From Thalassotalea sp. ND16A (GTDB taxonomy: Bacteria > Pseudomonadota > Gammaproteobacteria > Enterobacterales > Alteromonadaceae), in contig NZ_JQDZ01000067.1 of NCBI RefSeq assembly GCF_000764205.1, forward strand, positions 17,496 through 81,495: a DNA stretch of 64,000 bases, in the 5' to 3' direction. The translations under genes were made by a program, and so were the position numbers. The notes beneath the pieces were generated by a model. The model had not been told where the DNA came from. It searched no databases and worked only from the letters and a program-made list of their open reading frames with translations. The stretch's first letter is position 1. Every line of letters begins with the position of its first letter. Positions 8,768 through 18,843 of this stretch are shown in pieces.

Positions 8768-9980
8768 GAGTGACCCTTTGTTGAATTTGAGTAAAAATCC
8801 TTTGCAGATCATTGACCCTCTTTTGCCAACAATTGTCTTGCGCGTATGCTCTCAACTTTTCCCGTGACCAATCTTTTTCAAGCATCTCGCACATGGTTGT
8901 TGGCAGCCCATCATCGTCATTTATTCCAATAATGTTGCCAAACTCACTGGCCGAAACCACCTCGGCATTGCCACCAACATCGGATGCTAAAACAGGAATT
9001 TCGCATGCCATAGCCTCCAGAATCACATTTGCCCAGCCTTCATTCGAACTCATTAAGACGAATATGTCTGCGGCACTTAAATAAAACTTTAATTCTTCAG
9101 GCGCGAGTTTTCCCAAAAAATGTACGTTATCAGCAACACCTAAATTTCCAGCAAGGTTTTCTAATTCAGTTTTATTATTGCCCTCAGAAGTTTCTCCTCC
9201 CACGATTAAATAATGCATATTACTGTGCTTATTCATTACTTTCGGCATCGCGCTGAGAACTTTGTCAAAACCTTTGCGCTTAACCAAGCCGCCGACAGTA
9301 ATGAATACTTTCGCGTCTTTCGTTATTTTCAATTCACTTCTAATGTCTTTATCGATGGAATAATGAAATTTTTCATCATCGACACCATTGCCAACAACGA
9401 GAAATTTATTCGCATTTGCGCCTAAGTTTATTGCTAAATTTCTCAATGAATTAGACACACAAATGACTTTGTCCGCACTCTTCCATGCGAACAGCATCGC
9501 CGCCCTCTTTTTATGATGAAGGCTGTGAGGTGCTTCTGTGCCGCGCATGGTAATGGTCAAAGTTTTATTCAATGTCTGTTTTAACTTAGCCCCGGCATAG
9601 CCATCGGGATAGCTGAAATGAGCATCAATATGACTGAAGGTTTGCGTTAAATTATTTTTTTGCAAATATTTTTTAACCGCTTTGGCCATAAAGAAGCCAT
9701 CAAATCGACGCCCCAAAAGCGGAATAGCAAAGAATGTTGGAAAATGAACTGAAATATTGTTTTGTGTTTCTTGTTCTCTGGGATAGTTTCGATACTTGGG
9801 TTTAATCAACCTGATCAAGCTATCTAAGGGTGACCAGGGTTTCGGTGAAACGACAAATAGTGGCATATATTGTGCGACACGAAACATTCGTTCTCTAACA
9901 AACAACCCGGCACTGAGTTCAGCACTATTTGGAAACAAAGAACTCAATACCATGATCTTGACGCCAGTAAGCTTCTCCAT
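8760..9980 (-). CDS. Glycosyltransferase family 4
   Basis: A 406-residue GT-B glycosyltransferase. The C-terminal donor-binding half contains FITVGGLVKRKGFD, HFLGKLAPEELKFYLSAAD and the E-x7-E motif region SNEGWANVILEAMACEIPVL, all hallmarks of GT4. It sits base to base with the preceding exosortase-associated glycosyltransferase (stop 9981, start 9980), indicating tight operon structure. Specificity is not predictable. Confidence 0.9.
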   Translation of the reverse strand: MEKLTGVKIMVLSSLFPNSAELSAGLFVRERMFRVAQYMPLFVVSPKPWSPLDSLIRLIKPKYRNYPREQETQNNISVHFPTFFAIPLLGRRFDGFFMAKAVKKYLQKNNLTQTFSHIDAHFSYPDGYAGAKLKQTLNKTLTITMRGTEAPHSLHHKKRAAMLFAWKSADKVICVSNSLRNLAINLGANANKFLVVGNGVDDEKFHYSIDKDIRSELKITKDAKVFITVGGLVKRKGFDKVLSAMPKVMNKHSNMHYLIVGGETSEGNNKTELENLAGNLGVADNVHFLGKLAPEELKFYLSAADIFVLMSSNEGWANVILEAMACEIPVLASDVGGNAEVVSASEFGNIIGINDDDGLPTTMCEMLEKDWSREKLRAYAQDNCWQKRVNDLQRIFTQIQQRVTHD

Positions 9981-11201
9981 TTATTTTATCGCCAATGTTG
10001 GTGAATATAACTTTGCGTAAACCTGACAGTAATTGCCAACACTTTCTTGCCAATTGCGAACGTTTTCGACATAGCTTCGACCATTAACGAATATATCTGT
10101 CCATTGATCTGCGCTGGCTAAAATTTCTAATGTTCGCTGAGTTAATTGTTCAATATCATCGGCTTTAAATAAGAAACCATTGTCGTTATCATTGATCAAT
10201 TCACGATGACCGCCAACATCCGAAGCCAGTACTAATTTCCCTTGCGCCATCGCTTCTAAGGGTTTTAAAGGGGTAACCAGTTCGGTTAATCGCATTGATT
10301 TTCGTGGGTAGACTAATAAATCGACCAAGCTATAATATTTGCTCACTTGGGCATGAGGCACTCGACCAATAAAAATAATTTTATCTCGCAAATGTAGTCG
10401 ACTGGCTTGCGCTTTTAATGCATTTTCTTGTGGTCCACCACCAACGAGTAACAATCGGACATTTGGATTTTTTGCGAGCATGCCGGGCATGGCTGCGATT
10501 AATAAATCTAGCCCTTCATAAGCGTAAAAGGATCCTAAGAAACCCAATACCTGACAGCCCGATAATTGCACTTTCAATTCGAGTTCAGCATCTTTATTGG
10601 TGATTACCTTAAATTGTTCAATGTTTACCGCGTTAGGGATCACGGTGATTTTATTTTCATTTAATCCTCGGGCAATTAAGTCTTGCTTTAACCCCTGGCA
10701 AATTGTGGTTACTGCATCCGCTTTATTAATGACATAAGTTTCAAGTGCTCGAGTTAATTGATAACGTAAATCGCCTTCTTTACAGCTGCCGTGATCTACG
10801 GCAGCATCTTCCCAAAAAGCCCGGATTTCATAGACCACAGGCAAGTTCGTCGCTTTGCCGGCTTGCAGTGCTGCAAGGCCATTCAAAGCGGGAGAATGAG
10901 CGTGAATAATATTGGGCTTTTCCAGAGCAATAACGTCTAATATTCTTTGTCTCATTGGTGCTAAGTAGGATGCTTGCTCCAGTGCCGGCAATTTACTTAA
11001 CAAGCCAGAGATCGGCGCCGAACGATAAAATTTTAAGCCATCAACGATTTCATCAAAAATTTCGTCATTACCATGCTTGGGGCTAGTCACATGGCAGGTT
11101 TTTATGCCTAACAGCTTTTGCTGGTTAAGTATTGAGCGAGAACGAAAGCTATAACCGCTATGAATGGGTATTGAATGATCAAATACATGTAGCACCTTCA
11201 C
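9981..11201 (-). CDS. Exosortase A-associated glycosyltransferase
   Basis: A 406-residue GT4 protein that begins MKVLHVFDHSIPIHSGYSFR, the signature of the PEP-CTERM/exosortase A-associated glycosyltransferase family. The donor motif region includes LGFLGSFYAYEGLDLLI and RKSMRLTELVTPLKPLEAMA. The start is GTG at 11201, directly abutting the asparagine-synthetase-like stop at 11202. It probably adds one sugar of the XrtA exopolysaccharide repeat. Confidence 0.92.
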   Translation of the reverse strand: MKVLHVFDHSIPIHSGYSFRSRSILNQQKLLGIKTCHVTSPKHGNDEIFDEIVDGLKFYRSAPISGLLSKLPALEQASYLAPMRQRILDVIALEKPNIIHAHSPALNGLAALQAGKATNLPVVYEIRAFWEDAAVDHGSCKEGDLRYQLTRALETYVINKADAVTTICQGLKQDLIARGLNENKITVIPNAVNIEQFKVITNKDAELELKVQLSGCQVLGFLGSFYAYEGLDLLIAAMPGMLAKNPNVRLLLVGGGPQENALKAQASRLHLRDKIIFIGRVPHAQVSKYYSLVDLLVYPRKSMRLTELVTPLKPLEAMAQGKLVLASDVGGHRELINDNDNGFLFKADDIEQLTQRTLEILASADQWTDIFVNGRSYVENVRNWQESVGNYCQVYAKLYSPTLAIK

Positions 11202-13103
11202 TTATTGACCTCCCACATGCTGGCGCAAAAATGATTCAAACATCATCAATGACCATATCGAGGCACTATTATCTCTTATGCCTTTACTGTGTTGGTCGAT
11301 TAAAGTGCGCAGCTGTTTTTCATTAAAGTAGCCAGTATTTAGCATAGCTTTTGACAGTAAGCTATCCTCAACCTTGGCTTTTAATTCTCCCCTAAACCAC
11401 TGGGCAAGTGGTGCCGAAAAGCCCATTTTGCTACGATATAAAACGTCATTAGGCAAGTGCGGTTCCAGCGCTTGTTTTAATGACTTTTTGCCCACACCAA
11501 GCGTTAAATTTAGCTGTGATGGTACAGAAAAACCCCATTCAACAAATTTATGATCTAAAAATGGTACTCTTACCTCCAGTGAATGGGCCATGCTGGCCCT
11601 GTCGACTTTGGTCAAAATATCGCCGACCAAATAGGTCTTCATATCTAAGTATTGCGCGATTTTTATTGGATCAAGAGAGCTGACTTTATCTTTATATTGG
11701 TTGAACACTTCGAGTGAAGAATAGCCATTGAGTCGTTGTTTAAAGTCAGTGGAAAATAATTTTTGCCGTTCGTCTTTACGCAGTATCGACATTGAGTTGT
11801 GATAACCTTCAATGGTATCGAGTGCCATCGATTGGAAGGTGGTTTTAGCGCGAAAGCATTTAGGTGCCCAATCCATCTTCGGGTATATTGCCCCTAATGG
11901 CGCAAACAGCGTTTTGCGTAAACCTAAAGGCAAAAGCTTGCGTATTTTCTCTTCATTATTGTGTAAGCGATAACGACCGTAGCCCGCAAATAGTTCATCC
12001 GCACCATCACCGGAGAGTGCTACGGTGACATGTTTTCTGGCCAACTCACAAACCCGATAGGTTGGCATTGCCGAGCTGTCTGCATAGGGCTCATCATAGA
12101 GTAAGGCCAACTCATCAATCAGTTCAAAATCATTCTGGCTCACCGTTTCTTCACGATGATTGGTTTGATAACGAGCAGCTACTGAACGGGCAAATTCAGT
12201 TTCATTAAATGCTTTAGCATCAAAGCCAATAGAGCAGGTATTGACCGGATCAGATTGTAATTGCGACATCAAAGCCACAACCCCGCTGGAGTCAACACCG
12301 CCAGACAAAAAGGCACCGAGTTCAACATCGGCAACCATGCGCATTGCTACCGCTTCTTTAAGCCGTTCCACCAGTTGTTCATTAATCTCAGCGGCGCTCC
12401 TTGAATATTCAAAATGGGTTGGCACATCCCAATACTCCTGACTCTGCGGAAGCTGTTTATCATTTTTTTTAACTACCAATCTATGTCCGGGTGGAAGCTT
12501 GTATGCCTGCTGATATACGGTGTAAGGTTCGGGGATATAACCAAAGGTGAAATAATCTTCAATGGTAGTATCACGTAACGATTTATCAAATAATGGATGA
12601 GCCGTTAACACTTTTAATTCTGAGCCAAAAATGAAGTGACCATCATCTAACCGACTATAAAACAATGGTTTAATACCCAACCTGTCTCGGGCGATAAATA
12701 ACTGCTGTTTATTTCTATCCCATATGGCAAAGGCAAACATGCCGCGAAGGTGATGAACGCAGTCCTCGCCCCACTCCAAATAGGCATTCACTATTGTTTC
12801 GGTATCGCCGTCAGTATTGAAGCGATACCCTTTCGCAGATAACTCTTTATGGAGCTCTTTAAAATTGTATATTTCACCATTAAAAACAATAACTACGCGC
12901 TTGCAAGCACTTGTCATCGGCTGCGGGCTACCCTCTAAGTCAATAATAGAAAGCCTGCGGTGAGCTAATGCGAGTCCGGGATCAAAAAAATAGTCGCCAG
13001 CATCTGGACCACGATGAAATTGTCGATTATTCATTGTGGTGATTATTTCTGGCTCTATTTGATGATTTGCGGATATGTGGAAAATCCCGGCGATGCCGCA
13101 CAT
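11202..13103 (-). CDS. Exosortase A-associated amidotransferase (asparagine synthase-like)
   Basis: A 633-residue two-domain protein. The N-terminal glutaminase domain starts MCGIAGIF, giving the Cys2 nucleophile, and the C-terminal synthetase domain has the PP-loop LSGGVDSSGV. Length and context match amidotransferase 1 of exosortase A systems rather than housekeeping AsnB. It would use glutamine nitrogen to amidate a carboxyl group, perhaps a uronic acid in the polysaccharide (inference). The start at 13103 overlaps the stop of the upstream glycosyltransferase by one base. Confidence 0.9.
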   Translation of the reverse strand: MCGIAGIFHISANHQIEPEIITTMNNRQFHRGPDAGDYFFDPGLALAHRRLSIIDLEGSPQPMTSACKRVVIVFNGEIYNFKELHKELSAKGYRFNTDGDTETIVNAYLEWGEDCVHHLRGMFAFAIWDRNKQQLFIARDRLGIKPLFYSRLDDGHFIFGSELKVLTAHPLFDKSLRDTTIEDYFTFGYIPEPYTVYQQAYKLPPGHRLVVKKNDKQLPQSQEYWDVPTHFEYSRSAAEINEQLVERLKEAVAMRMVADVELGAFLSGGVDSSGVVALMSQLQSDPVNTCSIGFDAKAFNETEFARSVAARYQTNHREETVSQNDFELIDELALLYDEPYADSSAMPTYRVCELARKHVTVALSGDGADELFAGYGRYRLHNNEEKIRKLLPLGLRKTLFAPLGAIYPKMDWAPKCFRAKTTFQSMALDTIEGYHNSMSILRKDERQKLFSTDFKQRLNGYSSLEVFNQYKDKVSSLDPIKIAQYLDMKTYLVGDILTKVDRASMAHSLEVRVPFLDHKFVEWGFSVPSQLNLTLGVGKKSLKQALEPHLPNDVLYRSKMGFSAPLAQWFRGELKAKVEDSLLSKAMLNTGYFNEKQLRTLIDQHSKGIRDNSASIWSLMMFESFLRQHVGGQ

Positions 13104-14254
13104 TAAAGTAACCCTTTGTTATTTTTTTGGTATATTGCTCGGTACCTATTAACCATAGACACTAAACTGAAATTTTTCACACAATGCTCCCTATTTAATT
13201 TACTATTTTTAGAAATATATTCAGGTGCATCAATGTATTGCTGCATAGCCTGGATTAATTGCTGATCATTATTTACTTCAACCAGATGAGAGTTTTGTAG
13301 TTCGGTTAGGATTAAATCGCCATTACCACCAACCTTAGTGGCGATCACAGGTAAGCCAGTTGCCATAGCTTCCAAAATTGTGTTTGATACGCCCTCAGCC
13401 AATGAGGGCAAGACAAAGACATCCATCTGTTGCATTAAGGAATTAACATCACTACGGTTACCGGCAAAGAAAACTGCTGAGCCGGCATTGGCGCCAGCCA
13501 CCATGTCTTTCAATCGGTCAGCTAAAACGCCGTCCCCGACAATCACCAGTCTTAGCTGTGGATTGTGCTGCCATAACCGGAGAAAGGCTCTTAGCAGAAA
13601 CGCCTGGTTCTTTACTTCGGCCAAACGACCTACGGTGCCAAAGACAATGGCAGTGTCATCGGCAAAACCGGCAGGCAAATGCTTCCTGTTTTTATTGGGA
13701 GCAAAGAGTGTGGTATCGACACCATTGCAGATATGGTTTATCTTCTGTGGGTTTACCGAAATCTTATCTTTTAAATAGGTGACGGCTTCATTTGACAAGG
13801 CAACATATTGACTGATTAGCGGTTTAAGGATTCGACGTATTTTCTGATATTTTTCATTTGTGCCGCCAAGATCAGTAACATCCCAGCCATGCTCACCATG
13901 TATTCGGTACGAAATTCCCGCTAAAAAAGCAATTAATTGTGCCTCTAACGCATTTAAATTTCGGGAATGTACAATATCAGGTTTCAGCGTTCGTAAAATC
14001 CGCCAACATGCAAACAACCAGGACAGACCTTTACCCGGGATTTTATTAAGGTCATAGTAGCGAGTATTGTTACCGGTAATTCTTTTAATAAAATCTTTAT
14101 CGTGATTGGTAATGCAAACAATGCTATGCCAATAGTCTTTTTCGGGTAAGTTATTTATCAAATTTACGACGCCATTCTCGAGCCCCCCGGTGGCGAAAGA
14201 ATAAACCACATGTACGATATGTATTGGCTGCGATGACGCTGAATGTTTACTCAT
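13103..14254 (-). CDS. XrtA-associated sugar transferase (Stp2-type, GT4)
   Basis: A 383-residue glycosyltransferase starting near IHIVHVVYSFATGGLENGV, typical of the family called sugar transferase, PEP-CTERM/EpsH1 system associated. The donor half has FGTVGRLAEVKNQAFLLRAF and the acidic motif region SLAEGVSNTILEAMATGLPV. ATG at 14254 is preferred over the upstream TTG. It overlaps the exosortase stop by eight bases. Confidence 0.92.
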   Translation of the reverse strand: MSKHSASSQPIHIVHVVYSFATGGLENGVVNLINNLPEKDYWHSIVCITNHDKDFIKRITGNNTRYYDLNKIPGKGLSWLFACWRILRTLKPDIVHSRNLNALEAQLIAFLAGISYRIHGEHGWDVTDLGGTNEKYQKIRRILKPLISQYVALSNEAVTYLKDKISVNPQKINHICNGVDTTLFAPNKNRKHLPAGFADDTAIVFGTVGRLAEVKNQAFLLRAFLRLWQHNPQLRLVIVGDGVLADRLKDMVAGANAGSAVFFAGNRSDVNSLMQQMDVFVLPSLAEGVSNTILEAMATGLPVIATKVGGNGDLILTELQNSHLVEVNNDQQLIQAMQQYIDAPEYISKNSKLNREHCVKNFSLVSMVNRYRAIYQKNNKGLL

Positions 14255-15689
14255 AAACAACACTTGCCAGCGACTGCCAATCCAATTCGCTGATTTGCTT
14301 TACTATGTCATATTCAGAGCCATTAACCATTGAAAAGGCAACGATTTCAACCTTCGAATCGGGTTTGTTATAGACAAATATCGCTTGCAGAAGCTTTACC
14401 AGCGCCTTATTGGTTAAATTATAATTAGCGACTTTAAACCAATAAATTAACACTCGCTCCGTACCTCGACTATCCCTTAACAAAAGATATCTGGCCGAAT
14501 GCTCTTTTATGGTAATATTTTTTGTGCTAATCACAGTCCAACGCTGAGAATTATATTCCTTATTTTCCCAGCCAATAAGTTCACCTTGTGTTTGTTTATT
14601 GGCAAATACTGCGCGAAAATGTTCTAAACCTTTTGCATCGATTACATGGGAACGTCGCAAGCCATTGTTATAGGTGATCCCCCAATTGGATATTGCCACG
14701 GACTGAAAGTTATCATCTTCGCTGATTGCAGGATGAGGACTGTCGGGAATACCGGTAGCAGTAATATTGCTAATCATCAGTTGCGTACTGAACAACATTA
14801 CCAGCAATATCAGTGGCGAACCCAATTGAACTGATTTTACCAAGGCTTTAGTGGCAGGTTTTTGTTGAGCGGTTACTTCCGGATCGGCAAACTTACTACC
14901 CAGATAAAACATTAATGCGATGACAAAACCAAAGAACACCCAGCCATAAACTAAATGATCGGCACCAGTAGCATATTTCATATCCGAGTAATGGGCGATA
15001 AGTACGATACCGAACGCTCTGATACCGTTGGCAATGATAGGTAAAACCGCCGAAAATAAAATAAAAAGTAGCTGCTTCTGCAGACGGGTGTAAGTTAAAT
15101 GGGCAAATAAAGTGCCAACGGCAATCGAGGCAATTAAATAACGTATTCCTGAACATGCCACGGCCACTTCAAACAGGCCGGTCGGGATTTGAATGTATAA
15201 GCCGTCCCTAAATACAGGGATACCAACGAAGTTTAGCAAAAAAACGGTAAACCATGCCGTAACATCTTGCAGTATGGGAATTAAATTTTCCCCCATAGGT
15301 ATCGCCAGCAATAAATACGCGAGTGGAAATTTGTAGCGCCAGGCAAGTTTATTACCAAGCAGCAACCATAAAATGCCAATCAAGGTGAGCACTGCCGCCC
15401 ACTGCCCAAGCACATTTACATCGGCCGCGAAAGCAAATAACCAGACGATTAAAGCGGCAAAAATAAGTGTTAACGGCCACCAGCTCATTTGGACATCACT
15501 GGCAAGTAAATACTCTTTATCACGCCAGAATAACCATAACGATATTGGCAAAATAAAATAGCCATGAGCGAATGTCTCAGACTTACGCCAAATAGCCTCC
15601 ATGCTAAGCAACGCATCACTGTAGACATATAGCCAACAAGATAAAAACAGCATAAGCAGAGTGATAAATCGAATATCAGATATTTTCAT
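14247..15689 (-). CDS. xrtA: Exosortase A with fused EpsI domain
   Basis: A 480-residue integral membrane transpeptidase-like protein. About eight hydrophobic segments form the exosortase domain. The catalytic triad is visible: Cys179 in VACSGIRYL, Arg224 in ANGIRAFG and His245 in GADHLVYGW. The C-terminal 200 residues are an EpsI-type periplasmic domain. Exosortase A recognises C-terminal PEP-CTERM signals and releases or anchors the proteins at the cell surface. ATG at 15689 is preferred because of a GGGG-rich ribosome site, though ATG 15701 is possible. The N-terminal region overlaps the upstream gene by 14 bases. Confidence 0.95.
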   Translation of the reverse strand: MKISDIRFITLLMLFLSCWLYVYSDALLSMEAIWRKSETFAHGYFILPISLWLFWRDKEYLLASDVQMSWWPLTLIFAALIVWLFAFAADVNVLGQWAAVLTLIGILWLLLGNKLAWRYKFPLAYLLLAIPMGENLIPILQDVTAWFTVFLLNFVGIPVFRDGLYIQIPTGLFEVAVACSGIRYLIASIAVGTLFAHLTYTRLQKQLLFILFSAVLPIIANGIRAFGIVLIAHYSDMKYATGADHLVYGWVFFGFVIALMFYLGSKFADPEVTAQQKPATKALVKSVQLGSPLILLVMLFSTQLMISNITATGIPDSPHPAISEDDNFQSVAISNWGITYNNGLRRSHVIDAKGLEHFRAVFANKQTQGELIGWENKEYNSQRWTVISTKNITIKEHSARYLLLRDSRGTERVLIYWFKVANYNLTNKALVKLLQAIFVYNKPDSKVEIVAFSMVNGSEYDIVKQISELDWQSLASVVYE

Positions 15690-16923
15690 TAAAAGCCCCA
15701 TCCTGTTGAAATAGCTGGTTCAAAGGCGCTAATGTTTGCTGCCAGGTGAAATGGTGCATAATCCATGCACGATTATCGCAATTGTCCACATTATCAACGG
15801 CCAGTGCCTGACCTTGCTCTAAGTGCTTAATGCAGCAATCAGCAAATACCTGACAATCATCAACAATATCAATATCAGCACTGCGCCTGGCATTAATCCC
15901 TGCCATAGCCATTGAGGTTACTACTATCGCTTTATTTAATGACATCGCTTCGAGCACTTTATTTTGGATGCCTCTGGCGATTTGCAGTGGCGCCACAATG
16001 CAATCGGCTTTACCAATGAATGGCCTGACATCTTTGACTCTGCCGGTAACAAGGACACCCTTTTGCCGTGCTAAAGCCTGCACCTCTGCGCTTGGGTTGC
16101 CGCCGACGATGCAAAAAATAGCATCTGGTTGTTGCTTTAAGATTAGCGGCCAAACAAACTGGTTAAACCATATTACCGCATCAACATTTGCCCAATAATC
16201 CATGGCGCCGGTAAAACAGATGAATGGCACTTTCGGCACTAAGGGCTCATGATCAAACTGGCCATTGGGATCAAAATATTTTATATCGACACCATTTAAT
16301 AGCCCTTTGACCTTGCTTTGTAAGGCTTTCGGTTGCCGCTCTTTAAACAACTCAGCTTCATCGGCAGAGACGAACAGACTATGGTTAAAAAGCAAACAAA
16401 TTTCATCCTCAAATTTTGCCAAAAGTTGCTGTTCCCGAGTATAAAACCAGCGAGCAATACCTGTTTTTTTCTCGGCATACTGCCGCCACTTGTCTGAGTC
16501 AACATCGACAAAATCGATGACTCTCTCTAATGAATTAAATTTACTTTGTTGGCAATATTGCGCCATCGATGAGGAGTAGATAAAAATTTTACCAATCTGC
16601 TGCTCTGCTATAATCGCATCGACCCAGAGCTGCATTTTACGATTAAAATAATAAGGCAAAGTTATCGGTTTAGCATTGATAAAACCGCTTAAGCCTTTCA
16701 CTTTCGCCAACAATTTATTTTGTTTTAGACAATAAAGCGATTTACAGTACTTGTTGAGCTCAGCAACAAATTGCTGATCAAATGGATCATCAATAAAACA
16801 GCCTAAATGCACATCAAATTGCTCACCTAACTTTTTCAACATGTTAAACGAGCGGATCTTATCGCCTTTGTTTGGCGGAAACGGAATGCGATGCGCTAAA
16901 AATAACAACGATGGCTTTTTCAT
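15676..16923 (-). CDS. XrtA-associated sugar transferase (Stp1-type)
   Basis: A 415-residue glycosyltransferase with the family opening LFLAHRIPFPPNKGDKIRSF, characteristic of the sugar transferase, PEP-CTERM/EpsH1 system associated family. The C-terminal part contains FTGAMDYWANVDAVIWF and IVAPLQIARGIQNKVLEAM. ATG at 16923 is used because the open frame upstream of it overlaps the FemAB gene. It starts five bases after that gene's stop, within one operon. Confidence 0.92.
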   Translation of the reverse strand: MKKPSLLFLAHRIPFPPNKGDKIRSFNMLKKLGEQFDVHLGCFIDDPFDQQFVAELNKYCKSLYCLKQNKLLAKVKGLSGFINAKPITLPYYFNRKMQLWVDAIIAEQQIGKIFIYSSSMAQYCQQSKFNSLERVIDFVDVDSDKWRQYAEKKTGIARWFYTREQQLLAKFEDEICLLFNHSLFVSADEAELFKERQPKALQSKVKGLLNGVDIKYFDPNGQFDHEPLVPKVPFICFTGAMDYWANVDAVIWFNQFVWPLILKQQPDAIFCIVGGNPSAEVQALARQKGVLVTGRVKDVRPFIGKADCIVAPLQIARGIQNKVLEAMSLNKAIVVTSMAMAGINARRSADIDIVDDCQVFADCCIKHLEQGQALAVDNVDNCDNRAWIMHHFTWQQTLAPLNQLFQQDGAFNENI

Positions 16924-16928
16924 GCTGA

Positions 16929-17975
16929 TTATCCCAAACTCTTCGCGAGAAATGGCCCAAGCAACCGGCTCAATGGCAAGGGCAGCAACTGCCATAACTT
17001 AACCAGCAATTTATACTTGGGATTGTTAGGGCTTAAATTTGGCAGTTGTTTTGACTTAACCAAGTGGTAATAATAATAAAGCGGCTGCGGTTCAATGCCC
17101 CAATGTTTTTTGTATTGATAGGCGCCGCTATTGTTTTTACTACGACCAAAATCAAAGCTTTTTACGCCTAAACCTGCCGCTTCACACATTAACTGATAGT
17201 AGATGAAGTCCATGCTCTTATTACGTTTAGCGTCGGTACTGGCACCAGCATAATACGGGATAACTTGGTCTTTAAAATAAAAGCTCAATACACTGCTCTG
17301 GCCTTTTTGGCTCTGGTCAAACACCGCATGAATCACACTACGTTCGGCAAAAACCTCAGCTAACTGATGAAAATATTTTCGACTCATAACCGGCGTTCCC
17401 AAGTTACGATAGCTCAGTGAAAATAAGTGATAAAACTGCTTCAGGTCGGTTTTGCCAAAGGAAAGCTGGTTGTTTAATGAGTGCCGTATTACCGCCCGCT
17501 GCTTCTTCTTTATCGACGCTAATATTTGTTCTGGATTTGCGGCAATGGGACAATCAAAGGTCGAATGATGCTGAACTAACTGCAGACTAGACTGTTGTTT
17601 GCTTTTGTAACGGAGTTCAAGATAATCAACCTGTAATCGCTCCGCTAACTCCATAGCCCTTTGCTCGAGTAGTCGATGAATTTGCTGGTTATCGGCTAAT
17701 GCACCACCGTAGACACAAAAGGGGGTTGAAATTAAGGCATGCGCAAACAAATGACTTTTTACTTCAACTAACGGCAAAATGCCGACAATTGCACCATCAA
17801 TGACGGCCACAATGGAATGGTTTTTATGATTAAAGCTTGCTCGCAGCACTTGCTGCCAGCCGCATAAGTGAAAAAAGGTACCTTCTCCATGTTGCTCCAC
17901 ATAGCTGTCCCATCGCTGTTGCATAACTTGTTGAAACGCTATCACTTTAACCATATTGAAATTTTCTGCCAACAT
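16929..17975 (-). CDS. FemAB family protein, XrtA/PEP-CTERM-associated
   Basis: About 348 residues with two GNAT-like halves. The pattern LELRYKSKQ, KKKQRAVIRHSL and YQLMCEAAGLGVKSFDFGRS fits the FemAB family associated with PEP-CTERM loci. The frame is open from a GTG at 18005. ATG 17975, with AAAGG just upstream, or ATG 17954 is more likely, because the GTG start overlaps the deacetylase by 17 bases. FemAB enzymes transfer aminoacyl groups from tRNA; the substrate here is unproven. Confidence 0.85.
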   Translation of the reverse strand: MLAENFNMVKVIAFQQVMQQRWDSYVEQHGEGTFFHLCGWQQVLRASFNHKNHSIVAVIDGAIVGILPLVEVKSHLFAHALISTPFCVYGGALADNQQIHRLLEQRAMELAERLQVDYLELRYKSKQQSSLQLVQHHSTFDCPIAANPEQILASIKKKQRAVIRHSLNNQLSFGKTDLKQFYHLFSLSYRNLGTPVMSRKYFHQLAEVFAERSVIHAVFDQSQKGQSSVLSFYFKDQVIPYYAGASTDAKRNKSMDFIYYQLMCEAAGLGVKSFDFGRSKNNSGAYQYKKHWGIEPQPLYYYYHLVKSKQLPNLSPNNPKYKLLVKLWQLLPLPLSRLLGPFLAKSLG

Positions 17976-17988
17976 AACCTTTATCTTT

Positions 17989-18843
17989 TTATAAATAGAT
18001 GTCACTCAAACTACGCCACCGATGTTGTGACAGTAAATTGATTAATTTGTTTTCCATTTTGGCCAAATTTGAGTAGTGCCTAAACTTGGATTTTATTGGC
18101 GCTGATGCAAAACGCGGCTGTTCGGGATCGATTTCCCAAGGGTGAAAATAAAAAACATAGGGCATATTTTCACGTTTTAAAAAGGCATTTATCGACGCTA
18201 AAGATAACCACAACGGCAATAACCGAAAGTAACCACCACCGGCAATCGGAAAATTAACATTGCCGAACCTCAGGGTTGACATCGGAATTTCTAATATTCC
18301 TTGTGCCGTTTTATACGCCTTTCGTGGCCAGGATGGCGTTCCGTATAAATCGTGCTTTACCGGATAAGTACTCGAACTGTATTTAAAACCAAGTTCTTGC
18401 AAGACATCGATCACCCATAAATTGTCTTCATTGATGGAAAAGCTTGGTGCTCGATAACCGAGCACCTCGTTACCACTGATATCCTCTAACAGGGTTTTAC
18501 TCTCGCCGATATCTTTCTTAGCTTGCTCGCGTGTCAGCCCGGTTAATCGTTGATGGTAATAACCATGACTGGCTAATTCGTGGCCATGGCTAACAATCCG
18601 TGTTACCAGCTGAGGGTATTTCTGCGCGACCCAACCTAAGACAAAAAAGGTTGCCTTTGCTTCATGTTCGGCCAAAAGCTCAAGCACTCTGTCAGTATTT
18701 CTTTCCACTCTATGCTCAAGTTGTGCCCAATCACCTCTCTTGACGATATTTTCAAACGCAGATACATGAAAATAGTCTTCGACATCAATCGTTAAAGCAC
18801 ACTGTTTGTTGTTATTGGTCAACAACTTAACGACCCTTGCCAA
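17989..18843 (-). CDS. XrtA-system polysaccharide deacetylase
   Basis: A 284-residue NodB-fold enzyme. The start of the fold reads ALTIDVEDYFHVSAFENI, the signature of the PEP-CTERM-locus deacetylase subfamily. Later motifs HELASHGYYHQRLTGL and LGYRAPSFSINEDN supply the metal-binding histidines and the catalytic Asp/Arg region. The open frame starts with TTG at 18843 and overlaps the initiating transferase gene; an internal TTG near 18825 with AAGGG upstream is an alternative start. Confidence 0.9.
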   Translation of the reverse strand: MARVVKLLTNNNKQCALTIDVEDYFHVSAFENIVKRGDWAQLEHRVERNTDRVLELLAEHEAKATFFVLGWVAQKYPQLVTRIVSHGHELASHGYYHQRLTGLTREQAKKDIGESKTLLEDISGNEVLGYRAPSFSINEDNLWVIDVLQELGFKYSSSTYPVKHDLYGTPSWPRKAYKTAQGILEIPMSTLRFGNVNFPIAGGGYFRLLPLWLSLASINAFLKRENMPYVFYFHPWEIDPEQPRFASAPIKSKFRHYSNLAKMENKLINLLSQHRWRSLSDIYL